A DNA stretch of 64,000 nt from Aromatoleum diolicum (GCF_012910955.1 NZ_WTVQ01000018.1:1-64000); one strand, 5' to 3'; counted from the stretch's first letter, positions 44,207 through 54,058 are shown. The notes: a model not told the origin generated them from the sequence alone. Made by a program: numbers and translations.

Positions 44207-45415
44207 CTAAACGGGATCGCTGTCCGTCACCGCAGAGCCTGCGCGATCACGTATTTCCATGCCTTTGAGCACCACCACCAGCAAGGTTCCCACCACCATC
44301 ACTGCCGCTGCAAGATACAGTCCGTCGGCGTAGCTGCCGCGCAATGCCGCCAGCCAGCCGGTCACTGCCGGGCCGATGATCTGTGCAATACCGTAGGCGA
44401 TCGTCATTCTGCCCATCATCTTGGCCGGGCGGGTCGGGTAATAGCGCCCTGCCATCGTCAGGACGAGGCTGACCGCGCCGATGAAGGTGCCGCCGAACAG
44501 CACTGCGCCCAGCAACGCCGGGATCAGACCGCCGGCCAGCACCGGCAGCAGGATGCCACCGATCTGCAGGCCATAGGCCAGGATCAGCGAGTTAAGGTCA
44601 CCGATACGACGCGCAATCAAGTCCCAGACGATGCATGCCGGAGCCGCGGCCAGTCCGAGGACAAGAAACACCAGCCAGCCCCGTCCCGCGAGACCGGGCA
44701 GCTTGTCGATGATCGCAACGATGAAGGTTGCGCTGACGACGTAACCAACCCCCGCACAGAAGTAGGCCGCCATGAAGATACGCATGAATGCCGGCCCCGG
44801 CGGACTATCGACCATTTTTTGGCCGCCGACCGTAAAGGACGTGCGATCCGGCGGCGGCAACCAGCGCCACGCCGGGATCAATACCAGCACCCCGAGCGCG
44901 CTAAAAATGAACCACTGGGTGCGCCAGTCGAACCACTGTGTCATCAATGCCACCGCTGCCGCACAACCGGCAATGCCCAGCCCGATCCCGGCAAAATGAA
45001 TGCCGAGTTCCGAACGATGCTGGTGGCGGATCAACCAGTTCAGGATCAGCCCTGTACCGAGCAGCATCCCCGCAGCGCTGCTGAGCCCGGCAATGAAGCG
45101 GAACACCGACCACAGCAGCGGGTTGGTCGTCAGGCCCATTGCCGCCGTGCTGACCACCGCCACGACGAGACCGATGCGGTACAGGCGGTCCTTCAACACA
45201 AGGTCGCTGATCAGCGAAGCGATCAGCGCACCGCAGAGATAACCCGCGTAATTCCACGCTGCCAGGACGCCGCCCTCCCCCAGGCCCAGGCCGGCCTGTT
45301 GCTGCATCAGCGGCAACAGCGGCGTATAGGCGAAACGTGCGATCCCGAGCACCAGGATCAGACTCAGGATGCCCGCACTCAGGACTTTCAGACGCTGCTT
45401 CTGTTCGTCGCTCAT
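44207..45415 (-). CDS. YbfB/YjiJ-family MFS transporter
   Basis: 402 residues, 12 helices. The N-terminal GILSLILVLGIARFAYTPLL matches the first helix of this family, and helices 3 to 4 show NYAGYLCGALIASLISD. Probably an efflux or sugar-type porter; substrate unknown. Divergent from the dodecin gene. Confidence 0.85.
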   Translation of the reverse strand: MSDEQKQRLKVLSAGILSLILVLGIARFAYTPLLPLMQQQAGLGLGEGGVLAAWNYAGYLCGALIASLISDLVLKDRLYRIGLVVAVVSTAAMGLTTNPLLWSVFRFIAGLSSAAGMLLGTGLILNWLIRHQHRSELGIHFAGIGLGIAGCAAAVALMTQWFDWRTQWFIFSALGVLVLIPAWRWLPPPDRTSFTVGGQKMVDSPPGPAFMRIFMAAYFCAGVGYVVSATFIVAIIDKLPGLAGRGWLVFLVLGLAAAPACIVWDLIARRIGDLNSLILAYGLQIGGILLPVLAGGLIPALLGAVLFGGTFIGAVSLVLTMAGRYYPTRPAKMMGRMTIAYGIAQIIGPAVTGWLAALRGSYADGLYLAAAVMVVGTLLVVVLKGMEIRDRAGSAVTDSDPV

Positions 45416-45638
45416 CGAACCTGATCCTTGTGCGTGATTGCGATACGGTACGGTACGGTGCCCGGCATCGCAAGTCGCACAAATGCAGGGATAAGATCCG
45501 TCGATGACGATTCATTGCGATCACGACATGCGGCAGCACGGCTGCGAGCGCGTTTGATCCTGCATATCCGCGCGCGCAGCCCTTCGCTCCTTCTCTATAC
45601 TGGGAGCGCAACCCCGATCAACGCGCAAGGAGATGGCA

Positions 45639-45848
45639 ATGTCGGCCCACGTCTACAAACTCGTCGAGCTTGTCGGTTCATCACCCGTCAGTGTCGACGA
45701 CGCGATTCGCAATGCCATCGAAATGGCGAGCAAGTCGGTCCGTCACATGGACTGGTTCGAGACGACCGAAATCCGCGGCCACATTGCCGACGGCAAGATC
45801 GCGCACTTCCAGGTCAAGCTGAAGGTGGGCTTTCGACTGGAAGAGTGA
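45639..45848 (+). CDS. Dodecin (flavin-binding)
   Basis: 69 residues, length and sequence typical of dodecin: HVYKLVELVGSSPVSVDDAI, then HMDWFETTEIRGHIADG with the flavin-stacking tryptophan (W38 region), then FQVKLKVGFRLEE. Dodecins store and buffer riboflavin/FMN/FAD as dodecamers. AGGAG lies seven bases before this ATG; the ATG two codons earlier is too close. The end overlaps the converging GTPase gene by 35 bases. Confidence 0.9.
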   Translation: MSAHVYKLVELVGSSPVSVDDAIRNAIEMASKSVRHMDWFETTEIRGHIADGKIAHFQVKLKVGFRLEE

Positions 45849-46752
45849 TCCCGCGGCCCTGCTCCAGCATTGCACGGCGCGTTTCGGGCGTTTCGAGGCT
45901 GATCCGCCCAAGCGAGCCGCTGCGATAGTCGTTGAGCAGGATGTGCGACGCCTTCTCGAGATCCGGCGCGCCGCCTTTCAAGCGGCAGCCGCGCCGAGCC
46001 GCAACGGCTTCGATCACGCCGACTCCGTCGAGCGCTTCCATGCGCTCGGGCGCGATGCCGTAGCGCGCGGCCACCAGCGCGGGGTAGCGGTCGAGCAAGA
46101 GGTAGCCGAGAAAGGCCGCCACCTGCTCGTCGATGACCGCGTTGCGCCCGATCGCGTGACTCGCGGCGAGCATGAAGCCGTCCGAATCATGGTCGATCTT
46201 CGGCCACATCAGGCCCGGTGTATCGGTGAGCGTCATCTGGTCCCCGAGGTCCAGGGTCTGCTGCGACTTCGTCACCGCCGGCTCGTCGCCAACTGCCGCG
46301 ACGCGGCGTTTCAGCAGCGCGTTCATCAGCGTCGATTTGCCGACGTTCGGAATACCCATGATCATGATGCGCAGCAACTTGGTACCGTCATTGCGATGCG
46401 GTGCGAGCCCCTGACACAGCTTCGGCACGCGAGCGACATCGCCCGGTTTTTTGCACGACAGCGCGACCGCCTTGACGCCCGGTTGGCTGTTGAAGAAATC
46501 CAGCCACGCGCGCGTCGCGACCGGATCGGCAAGGTCGGCCTTGTTGAGCAGCTTGAGGCAGGGCCGCTGCCGGAATAGGCGCAGCTCGCGGATCATCGGG
46601 TTGCTGCTCGCCTCGGGAATGCGCGCGTCGAGCACCTCGATCACGACATCGGTCAGCGCCATGGTCTCGGCCGCCTTCTTGCGCGCCGAGGTCATGTGAC
46701 CGGGAAACCACTGAATGGACATCTGGGACGGAACCGTGGACAAGAGGCGCAT
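45814..46752 (-). CDS. YlqF/RbgA-type ribosome-assembly GTPase
   Basis: 312 residues. The GTP motifs are circularly permuted: NKAD (LLNKADLADP) comes first, then the P-loop GIPNVGKSTLMNAL and DTPGLMWPK. The family start MSIQWFPGHMTSARKKAAET is at 46722; the ATG at 46752 (MRLLSTVPSQ) has GAGG upstream and was used here. It probably acts in assembly of the large ribosomal subunit. The C-terminus overlaps the dodecin gene, convergently. Confidence 0.88.
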   Translation of the reverse strand: MRLLSTVPSQMSIQWFPGHMTSARKKAAETMALTDVVIEVLDARIPEASSNPMIRELRLFRQRPCLKLLNKADLADPVATRAWLDFFNSQPGVKAVALSCKKPGDVARVPKLCQGLAPHRNDGTKLLRIMIMGIPNVGKSTLMNALLKRRVAAVGDEPAVTKSQQTLDLGDQMTLTDTPGLMWPKIDHDSDGFMLAASHAIGRNAVIDEQVAAFLGYLLLDRYPALVAARYGIAPERMEALDGVGVIEAVAARRGCRLKGGAPDLEKASHILLNDYRSGSLGRISLETPETRRAMLEQGRGITLPVESPPSA

Positions 46753-46809
46753 TATCGCCTCGTTCGCTCGTGGATTGGGGCAAAATGGCGGACTTTCGAG
46801 GGGTAGCGC

Positions 46810-47370
46810 ATGAATCGTGACGAAGTGATTGCGGCGACGCGGCAGTGGCTGGAAAAAGCTGTGATCGGGCTCAATCTGTGTCCGTTCGCGAAATCGGTGT
46901 ACGTGAAGACCCAGGTACGTTTCGTCGTCAGCGACGCGAAGCACACCGACGCCTTTCTCGAAGAACTCGACCGCGAACTCGATTTCCTCGCCGCCGCCGA
47001 CCCGCAGGAGGTCGACACGACACTGCTGATCCACCCGACCCTGTTCTCCGACTTCCTCGATTTCAACGAGATCGCCGGCATCGCCGAAGAAGCCGTCGTC
47101 GAGCACGAACTCGAAGGCATCCTGCAGGTCGCGAGCTTCCACCCGCGCTTTCAGTTCGAAGACAGCGCCGAAGACGATATCGCAAACTTCACCAACCGTT
47201 CGCCCTTCCCTTCGCTGCACCTGCTGCGCGAAGAAAGCATCGAGCGCGCCGTGGCAGCCTACCCCGAGGCCGAGTCGATCTACGAGCGCAACATCGAAAC
47301 GCTGCAGAAACTCGGCCACGCTGGCTGGAAGGCCTTGGGCGTTCCCGACGGACAGGACGGCGAAAAGTGA
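46810..47370 (+). CDS. DUF1415 family protein
   Basis: 186 residues. The opening VIAATRQWLEKAVIGLNLCP with FAKSVYV, then TTLLIHPTLFSDFLDFNEIA and the tail region FTNRSPFPSLHLLREESIER match DUF1415. Function unknown; soluble. It is divergent from the GTPase gene and its stop overlaps the next gene's alternative GTG. Confidence 0.88.
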   Translation: MNRDEVIAATRQWLEKAVIGLNLCPFAKSVYVKTQVRFVVSDAKHTDAFLEELDRELDFLAAADPQEVDTTLLIHPTLFSDFLDFNEIAGIAEEAVVEHELEGILQVASFHPRFQFEDSAEDDIANFTNRSPFPSLHLLREESIERAVAAYPEAESIYERNIETLQKLGHAGWKALGVPDGQDGEK

Positions 47371-47375
47371 ACCGC

Positions 47376-48269
47376 ATGCGCAAAAAGGCCATCTCGGAGA
47401 CCATGCTGGCGACCGCGCAAGTACCGAAAACTCCGGCCACTGCGATCCCGGACATCCGCCCCGGGCAGTCAATCGAACTGCTCAAGGAACTGCACATCCT
47501 CACGCGCGACGGCAAGCTCAACCAGGACAGCCGGCGCAAGCTGAAGCAGGTCTATCACCTCTACAATTTCATCGAGCCGCTGCTCGAAGAGGTAATCAGC
47601 GCGCACGGCGATCTCACCCTTGCCGACCACGGCGCGGGCAAGTCCTACCTCGGCTTCATCCTCTACGACCTCTTTCTCAAGGCGCGTGAGGGGAGGCACA
47701 TGAGCGGCCACATCTACGGCATCGAAACCCGCGACGAACTCGTGTCGAAGTCGCGCGAACTCGCCGCACGGCTCGACTTCGGGCGCATGTCCTTCCTCAA
47801 CCTGTCGGTCGAGGACTCGATCCATTCCCCGGAACTGCCCGAGCATATCGACGTCGTCACCGCGCTGCACGCCTGCAACACTGCCACCGACGACGCGATC
47901 CGCTTCGCGCTGCACAAGCAGGCCCGCTTCATCGTGCTGGTGCCCTGCTGCCAGGCCGAAGTCGCCGCCGTTCTGCGCAAGCACAAGAACGAATCGTTCG
48001 CGAAGACCCCGCTGTCCGAAATCTGGCGCCACCCGATCCACACCCGCGAATTCGGCAGCCAGCTCACCAACGTGTTGCGCTGCCTGCTGCTCGAATCGCA
48101 CGGCTACCAGCTCACGGTCACGGAACTGGTGGGCTGGGAGCATTCGATGAAGAACGAACTGATCATCGCCCGCGCCGCCGGCCAGCCCCGCGGCAATGCC
48201 CGCGAGCGTCTGGAACAGATTCTCGCCGAACTGAACCTGGACGAGTTGCACGAGCGCTTCGTGTATTGA
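47376..48269 (+). CDS. SAM-dependent methyltransferase (class I)
   Basis: 297 residues. The SAM-binding motif is LTLADHGAGKSYLGFILYDL, with GIETRDELV and the post-motif region IDVVTALHACNTATDDAIRF. The LVPCCQAEV motif with paired cysteines resembles that of the TrmO/methyltransferase-like DUF2431 group. Target unknown, possibly RNA. The start ATG is six bases after the DUF1415 stop; a GTG overlapping that stop (47367) is equally possible. Confidence 0.82.
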   Translation: MRKKAISETMLATAQVPKTPATAIPDIRPGQSIELLKELHILTRDGKLNQDSRRKLKQVYHLYNFIEPLLEEVISAHGDLTLADHGAGKSYLGFILYDLFLKAREGRHMSGHIYGIETRDELVSKSRELAARLDFGRMSFLNLSVEDSIHSPELPEHIDVVTALHACNTATDDAIRFALHKQARFIVLVPCCQAEVAAVLRKHKNESFAKTPLSEIWRHPIHTREFGSQLTNVLRCLLLESHGYQLTVTELVGWEHSMKNELIIARAAGQPRGNARERLEQILAELNLDELHERFVY

Positions 48270-48347
48270 GTCGGACTTGATCTTGGCGAAGTACAGCGCC
48301 CTTAGTGACGGTTAATCTGCAGTTCCACACTCCGGCGACTCGCTAAA

Positions 48348-48638
48348 ATGTCCGATATTCCCTTCCCGATCCTGGTCGCCGCCATCTTCCTGTTCGGCTG
48401 CCTTGCCGTGCTTCACATACACCGGCGCCAGCAGGACGCCCAGCGTGCACTGCCGCAACGTGACGCCTATCTCGCCGCGCATGGCCAGCAAACCCCCGCC
48501 TGCCAGCGCTGCCGCTCGATCGACACGCGCGAATTCGGCCTGCACGACGGCGAGGACCATCGCCGCGTCGTCGCCTGCGCGCACTGCGACAAGCTGATGT
48601 TCCAGTACAGTCGCAACACCGAAATGCGAAGAAGCTAG
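48348..48638 (+). CDS. Small membrane-anchored zinc-ribbon protein
   Basis: 96 residues. One N-terminal helix (FPILVAAIFLFGCLAVLHI) anchors it in the inner membrane; the cytoplasmic part has C-x2-C (ACQRCRS) and C-x2-C (ACAHCDK), a zinc ribbon. Function unknown. Confidence 0.75.
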   Translation: MSDIPFPILVAAIFLFGCLAVLHIHRRQQDAQRALPQRDAYLAAHGQQTPACQRCRSIDTREFGLHDGEDHRRVVACAHCDKLMFQYSRNTEMRRS

Positions 48639-48692
48639 AACGTTCTCGAGCGTCGACCGGTCAACGGGAGATCTCCCTCCCGGAGCCCGGCC

Positions 48693-50210
48693 ATGGAACT
48701 CGCTTCCTTAACGGCGTCGCTGCTGACGCACCTCGGTGTCGCAACAGACCAACTCGACCGCGGCGACCTGGCCGTGCGTAGTCCCATCGATGGCGGGACG
48801 ATCGCACGGCTGGCGGCCACTCCGCCAGCGGACGCCGATGCCGCACTGAAGCGCGCCCACGCCGCCTACCTCGCCTGGCGCAAGGTTCCGCCGCCACGGC
48901 GCGGCGAACTGGTGCGCCGTTACGGCATTCTGCTGCGCCAGCACAAGGCTGAACTGGGCGAACTGGTGACCATCGAGACCGGCAAGATCCGTCAGGAAGG
49001 TCTCGGCGAAGTGCAGGAGATGATCGACATCAGCGACTTCGCCTGCGGTCTGTCGCGCCAGCTCCACGGACTCACCATCGCCAGCGAACGCCCGGGCCAC
49101 CGCATGATGGAGCAATGGCACCCGGCGGGCGTGGTCGGTGTCGTCTCCGCGTTCAACTTCCCTGCCGCGGTATGGGCCTGGAACGCAACGCTCGCGTGGG
49201 TGTGCGGCGACAGCGTGGTATGGAAACCGTCCGAACGCACGCCGCTCACCGCACTCGCCTGCGCGGCCCTTTTCAACGCGGCGGCCCGCGAACTCGGCGA
49301 AGTCCCCAAAGGATTGTTGGAAGTGCTCGTCGGCGGACGCGAACTCGGCACCCTGCTCGCCGACGACCCACGCATCGCGGTGTTCTCGGCGACCGGCTCG
49401 TGCGCGATGGGCAAGGCGCTTGCCCCGCGTGTCGCCGCCCGGCTCGGGCGCTCGATCCTCGAACTCGGCGGCAACAACGGCGCCATCGTCTGTCCCAGCG
49501 CCGATCTCGCGCTCACCGAACGCGCCATCCTGTTTGCCGCCGCCGGCACCGCCGGCCAGCGCTGCACCACTCTGCGGCGGCTGATCGTGCACGAATCCGT
49601 GTGCGATGCGTTGCTCGAACGCCTGCACTCCGCGTGGCGGCGCATCCCGGTCGGCAACCCGCTCGACCCCACACCTCTTGTCGGCCCGCTGATCGACAGC
49701 GCTGCCGGCACGGCGATGGATGCGGCACTGGCCGAGGCACGCGAAGAGGGTGGTACCGTCCGCGGCGGCGAAAAAATTTCTGTCCCGGGCTGCGAAGGCG
49801 GCTGCTACCGGCGACCCGCCCTCGTCGAGATACCGGCGCAATGCGCCGTGGTCAAACGCGAAACCTTCGCGCCGATCCTCTATGTCATGCGCTACCGCGA
49901 CTTCGACGACGCCATCGCGCTGCACAACGACGTGCCACAGGGACTCGCTTCGTCGATCTTCACGCGCGACCTGACCGAAGCCGAGCGTTTCCTGTCGACC
50001 ACCGGCAGCGACTGCGGTATCGCCAACGTGAATATTGGCCCCTCCGGCGCGGAGATCGGCGGCGCCTTCGGTGGCGAGAAGGACACTGGCGGCGGTCGCG
50101 AATCGGGCTCGGATGCGTGGAAAGCCTACATGCGCCGCGCCACCTGCACGATCAACTATTCCGGCGCGTTGCCGCTGGCGCAGGGCATCCGCTTCGGGCT
50201 CGACGAGTAA
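48693..50210 (+). CDS. Aldehyde dehydrogenase, ALDH7 type (piperideine-6-carboxylate/aminoadipate semialdehyde dehydrogenase-like)
   Basis: 505 residues. The catalytic Cys is in AAGTAGQRCTTLRRLIVHES, the general base Glu in SILELGGNNGAIV. The glycine-rich FSATGSCAMGKAL and the ALDH7-specific tail GGEKDTGGGRESGSDAWKAY are present. This subfamily oxidises alpha-aminoadipate semialdehyde in lysine breakdown. The ribosome-binding site GGAGCCCGGCC is near the start. Assignment to ALDH7 is by length and tail. Confidence 0.87.
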   Translation: MELASLTASLLTHLGVATDQLDRGDLAVRSPIDGGTIARLAATPPADADAALKRAHAAYLAWRKVPPPRRGELVRRYGILLRQHKAELGELVTIETGKIRQEGLGEVQEMIDISDFACGLSRQLHGLTIASERPGHRMMEQWHPAGVVGVVSAFNFPAAVWAWNATLAWVCGDSVVWKPSERTPLTALACAALFNAAARELGEVPKGLLEVLVGGRELGTLLADDPRIAVFSATGSCAMGKALAPRVAARLGRSILELGGNNGAIVCPSADLALTERAILFAAAGTAGQRCTTLRRLIVHESVCDALLERLHSAWRRIPVGNPLDPTPLVGPLIDSAAGTAMDAALAEAREEGGTVRGGEKISVPGCEGGCYRRPALVEIPAQCAVVKRETFAPILYVMRYRDFDDAIALHNDVPQGLASSIFTRDLTEAERFLSTTGSDCGIANVNIGPSGAEIGGAFGGEKDTGGGRESGSDAWKAYMRRATCTINYSGALPLAQGIRFGLDE

Positions 50211-50222
50211 TTCAGGCCAGCC

Positions 50223-51521
50223 TCAGGCGCCGGACTTTGGCGCACGCGTGACCAATAGCTGGTCGATACGGTAATTGTCGATATCGACGACTTCGAACTT
50301 GTAGTCGCGGTAGGTCACCGAGTCCGTCCGCTTGGGCACCTTGCGCAGCATGTACATCATGAAGCCGGCGATCGTCTCGTAACTCTCGCTGTCGTCGAAT
50401 TCGTCGATTGCCAACGCAAACATCACGTCCTCAATCGGCGTAATACCGTCGATTAGCCAGGAATCCTCGTCGCGCTTGACGATAAGTTCCTCCTGCTGCG
50501 TGCTGCCGAGCTCACCCATCACCGTGTTCATGACGTCCTGCAAGCTCAGCAGACCGACGATCAGTGCGTACTCATTGACGATCATCGCGAAGTCTTCGCG
50601 TGCGGCGCGGAAGCGGTCGAGCGCCTCGAACAGGGTCAGGGTATCCGGTATTACCAGCACGTTGCGCACCACCGGATCGGCGCGCAGCGAGAGCTTCTGG
50701 CCGGTCAGAATGCGCGCAAAGATGTCCTTCAGATCGACATAACCGACCACTGTATCGATCGTGCTCTCGCACACCGGGAATTTACCGTGCGGCTGTTCGG
50801 TGAGCTTCGCGCGGATGCTATCGTCGGATTCGTTCAGCGTGAAGAACACGATGCTCTCACGATTGGTCATCGCCGACCCGACCGTGCGCGTATCCAGCTC
50901 GAACACGTTGGCGATCAGCTGATGCTCCTGCTTGAGCAATGCCCCGGTCTGCGCGCCGGCAAAGGCCATTGCAACGATCTCGTCGGACGTGATGTCCTCC
51001 GGGCGCACGGTAGGCAGCTTGAAGAGGCCGATCAAACGGTTCGCCAGCCCGTCGAAGAGCCACACCAGCGGCGCAAATACCGTCAGAAAGAAATGAATCG
51101 GCTTGACCACGACCACCGCGACGCGCTCGGGCGCAATCATGCCCAGGCGCTTGGGAATCAGATCCGCAAACAGGACAAAAAGCGACGTGACCACGACGAA
51201 TGACAGCACGAAACTTGCCGACTCCAGCCACGGTCCGTCATAGACGAGTCCGATCAACCGCGACAGCGCCGGCGACAGGGCAGACTCGCCGACGATACCG
51301 CCAAGGATGGCGATGGCGTTGAGCCCGATCTGCACCACCGTGAAGAAATGCCCCGGATTTTCCTGCAGCGCGAGCACCTTCCCGGCCGCTGCATCGCCGT
51401 GTTGGGCCATCACGCGCAGCTTGATCTTGCGCGACGCTGCGAGCGATATCTCGGAAATCGAAAAGAATGCGCTGAGCACAATCAACAGCGCGATGACAAA
51501 AAACTGATTGGTGAGACTCAC
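50223..51521 (-). CDS. CNNM/CorC (UPF0053) membrane protein with CBS domains
   Basis: 432 residues from a GTG at 51519-51521 with GGGGG upstream; an upstream ATG would add 11 residues. The N-terminal CNNM domain has four helices (LTNQFFVIALLIVLSAFFSI, EISLAAS, then VQIGLNAIAILGGIVGESAL). Two CBS domains follow (about 195-320, containing NRESIVFFTLNES and VGYVDLKDIFARIL), then the CorC C-terminal transporter-associated domain (SWLIDGITPIEDVMFAL). Linked to magnesium or cobalt efflux in the family. Confidence 0.88.
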   Translation of the reverse strand: MSLTNQFFVIALLIVLSAFFSISEISLAASRKIKLRVMAQHGDAAAGKVLALQENPGHFFTVVQIGLNAIAILGGIVGESALSPALSRLIGLVYDGPWLESASFVLSFVVVTSLFVLFADLIPKRLGMIAPERVAVVVVKPIHFFLTVFAPLVWLFDGLANRLIGLFKLPTVRPEDITSDEIVAMAFAGAQTGALLKQEHQLIANVFELDTRTVGSAMTNRESIVFFTLNESDDSIRAKLTEQPHGKFPVCESTIDTVVGYVDLKDIFARILTGQKLSLRADPVVRNVLVIPDTLTLFEALDRFRAAREDFAMIVNEYALIVGLLSLQDVMNTVMGELGSTQQEELIVKRDEDSWLIDGITPIEDVMFALAIDEFDDSESYETIAGFMMYMLRKVPKRTDSVTYRDYKFEVVDIDNYRIDQLLVTRAPKSGA

Positions 51522-51621
51522 GATACTGCCCCCGATGCGCCGGCGCCCGAACACCCTGCGGGCGCGCCCCCGGAACTATTGCGACGACCAGCGGCAATTC
51601 AAGTAACGCTGCGTCGCCTTG

Positions 51622-52575
51622 TCAGAACCTGATATCGACGCCGACGCCCAACGCCCAGTTTTGGCCGCGCACGGCCTTTGCTTCGCCCTGCGGCCAGAAA
51701 TGCCCGACGCTCACCTCTAGGATGGTCCATTCGCGATAGATGGGCTGTTGCCAGATCGCGCGCACGCCATATTCGCCAATATCGTCGGACGCGGCGGTTG
51801 CGCCACTGACCACCGCCTCGAGCGACGCCAGGCGATCGACCCCGTAACTCTTGAAAACGCCCAGACTGCTCGCCCACGCCATGCCGTCGGTTTCCTTCGA
51901 TATGGTTCCGGCACTTTGCCAGCGCAGCGCCACCGAGGGCGAGAATGCATGGCTGACGTTGAACACCGTAGTCGCCCCAAAACCGTCGTCCGGCTTCCAG
52001 AATAGGGTCTCGCGAAACTCCACACCGTTCCGTTCCGACACGAGCCAGTTCTTTTTGTAGCGAGCCTGGGCATACGGCTTGAATCCGCCACGCACGCCCG
52101 CACGGAAATCGATCATGTCACGCAGCGCGTAGCCCAGGCCGGCAAACCCGGTCAGATCGGCTTTCCTGTCTTCGGGCAGCAGCAACTCACGCCGAGTGAA
52201 CGCGTCCGGCTGGTCCGTGATCAGCTCTTGTTCGTTTTCCTGACCGAAAAAGAGATAGGTTTGCTCCTTCACGTTCGGCAGGTCGAGGCGCGCCCGAAAA
52301 CGCAAGTTCATTTCCGGGCTCTCATGCTGCTGCGCGAGGAACTTTAATCCGATGCTGCCGGATACCTTGCCCCCCGGCTCGAACGGCTTGTCCCCAAACC
52401 ATCGATCGACATGGCGCGCGACAGACTCGGTCAGGTCACGTACCGCCGCCCGCCCGCGCACCATGACGCTATCCTGCCCCCCCAAGTCCTGCTCGGGAGC
52501 CGACGGCACAGGTTCTGCTGCGCCTGCCCCCACCAGGTATCCGAAAAGGATACAACTCACCAGACTGCGTCTCAT
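51622..52575 (-). CDS. Outer-membrane beta-barrel protein, function unknown
   Basis: 317 residues. A Sec signal (MRRSLVSCILFGYLVGAGAA) precedes repeated amphipathic strands such as KVSGSIGLKFLAQQ, and the last residue is Phe in VGVDIRF, the outer-membrane barrel signature. AGAGGGG lies upstream of the start. The family is unrecognised. Confidence 0.72.
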   Translation of the reverse strand: MRRSLVSCILFGYLVGAGAAEPVPSAPEQDLGGQDSVMVRGRAAVRDLTESVARHVDRWFGDKPFEPGGKVSGSIGLKFLAQQHESPEMNLRFRARLDLPNVKEQTYLFFGQENEQELITDQPDAFTRRELLLPEDRKADLTGFAGLGYALRDMIDFRAGVRGGFKPYAQARYKKNWLVSERNGVEFRETLFWKPDDGFGATTVFNVSHAFSPSVALRWQSAGTISKETDGMAWASSLGVFKSYGVDRLASLEAVVSGATAASDDIGEYGVRAIWQQPIYREWTILEVSVGHFWPQGEAKAVRGQNWALGVGVDIRF

Positions 52576-52711
52576 GGCAGATCCCCTCTGCAGCAATCGG
52601 AACGCGACACCATCATGACTTTACGGCGTTGGCGGACAAAAGGCGACTCTCATATGCGCACAGAGCGGTACCCCGTCACACCACGCATGCCACTGAGCTT
52701 GCGTTGGCGCC

Positions 52712-53257
52712 TCAAATTCTGGGGCTCATCAGACGCTCAGGCTCGACAAGGACGGTCGTAATGCCGTTGGTGATCCACAGCTGGCCATCCTGCAGCGTGC
52801 ATTGCAGTTTCATGCCGCGTTCCGTCATTGCTGCAAGGGCGGGAGCGACATCGCTCGGCAGATTCCAGACGGTCAGGTTCGACAAGCGCGCGAGCTTGTC
52901 GCGGACACCGTTCCACCAGATGTCCGCAGCGCGGCCGTAGCTGACGACGACCACCTCGCGCGCGCGGCCGCATGCTTTGCGGATCCATTTCTCATCCGGC
53001 TGTCCGACATCGATCCATCGTTCGATCTGCCCCGTGAGATCCTTTTGCCAAAGGTCCGGCTCGTCGTCTACACACAGTCCCTTGCCGAAACCCAGCGCCG
53101 GATCGGCGTACAGTGCAAACGCCAGGAGCCGCACCATCATGCGCTCATCCGTTTCGGACGGATGACGGGCAATGGTCAGGCTGTGATCGCCGTAATAATT
53201 GCGGTCCATGTCGGCCACCGCGAGTTCGGCCTTGTAAATGGTTGCCTTGATTGCCAT
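52712..53257 (-). CDS. yaeQ: YaeQ family protein
   Basis: 181 residues, full length. MAIKATIYKAELAVADMDRN, the DHSLTIARHPSETDERMMVR block and the VVVVSYGRAADIWW block are family hallmarks. The fold is nuclease-like (PD-(D/E)XK), function not clear. Follows the next gene upstream by 12 bases, so probably one operon. Confidence 0.92.
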   Translation of the reverse strand: MAIKATIYKAELAVADMDRNYYGDHSLTIARHPSETDERMMVRLLAFALYADPALGFGKGLCVDDEPDLWQKDLTGQIERWIDVGQPDEKWIRKACGRAREVVVVSYGRAADIWWNGVRDKLARLSNLTVWNLPSDVAPALAAMTERGMKLQCTLQDGQLWITNGITTVLVEPERLMSPRI

Positions 53258-53269
53258 GCCAGCTCCCGG

Positions 53270-54058
53270 TCAGTGCGTGGTGCCGTCTGCCGGCCGGCGC
53301 GCCTGCTGCCAGCGAAGGACGGCCTGTGTCGCGTAGGCCATTGCGCGGTCGCGATGTTGCGCGGGAAGTTCCTGCGACAGTGCCGCGAACAGCGCCTCGT
53401 TCATCTCGCGCGCCAGCCCCTCTGCGGCAAGTCCGTCCGCAAGGCATTGAATCTGGATATTGGCGAGCGCATCGGCCACCAGCCGCCAGCCCAGCTCCGG
53501 CATCAGCTCGACCAGCGCGAACATCATGCCGCCCAGCCGCGTGAGAATCATCGTCGCCTGCTCACGCTCGTTGCTCGCAATCATCGCGTGCCACAGCGCG
53601 ATATGAATGCCACGTCGCAGGTCGATCTTGAAGTCGATCGCATTGCCCTCCGCAGCGTCGATCGCTGCGAACTGCTGCAGGAAGCGCGCCTCCTGTTGCG
53701 GCTCCAGCCCGGTGCGCAGGGCGCCAACCAGTTCCGTCAGCCCGGGAATCGCCGCCAGCCCGAAAGCCTGGCTGTAGGCAAGCCCCCATTGATCGAGGCC
53801 GGCAACGATCATCGCCAGGCGCAAGGCACGGGCCTCGTCGCGATCGGCCGCGTTGCTCCAGTTGCGCAGAGCCGTCGTCAGCAACTTGACTCCGCGCGCA
53901 CGCCCCTCGTCATCCTCGTTGAGCGTCAAGCGGAAAACCTGCGCAAACCCGTCCTGCGCCATGCGCGCGGCGTGTTTCTGCACGCCCGCTTCGACCAGTG
54001 TGGCCAGCGTGTCGTCGGGAATGGAGCTGGCGATTGCAGCGGAAGCGTTTTGCGTCAT
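53270..54058 (-). CDS. Hypothetical helical protein upstream of yaeQ
   Basis: 262 residues, almost entirely helical, no Cys-rich or catalytic motif visible. The first block MTQNASAAIASSIPDDTLAT is followed by helices with WGLAYSQAFGLAAIPGLTEL and IALWHAMIASNEREQATMIL. A longer frame from 54181 adds residues overlapping the next promoter and was rejected. Probably co-transcribed with yaeQ. Not recognised. Confidence 0.65.
   Translation of the reverse strand: MTQNASAAIASSIPDDTLATLVEAGVQKHAARMAQDGFAQVFRLTLNEDDEGRARGVKLLTTALRNWSNAADRDEARALRLAMIVAGLDQWGLAYSQAFGLAAIPGLTELVGALRTGLEPQQEARFLQQFAAIDAAEGNAIDFKIDLRRGIHIALWHAMIASNEREQATMILTRLGGMMFALVELMPELGWRLVADALANIQIQCLADGLAAEGLAREMNEALFAALSQELPAQHRDRAMAYATQAVLRWQQARRPADGTTH

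Noticed and set aside
42920-45424. 834-codon open frame on the plus strand
   Set aside because: Runs antisense through the FAD dehydrogenase and MFS genes; its product is rich in His/Arg/Gln without motifs, a typical shadow in GC-rich DNA.
46753-47472. Extended N-terminus of the YlqF-type GTPase reaching 552 codons
   Set aside because: The extension is antisense to the DUF1415 gene, and the family begins at MSIQWFPGH.
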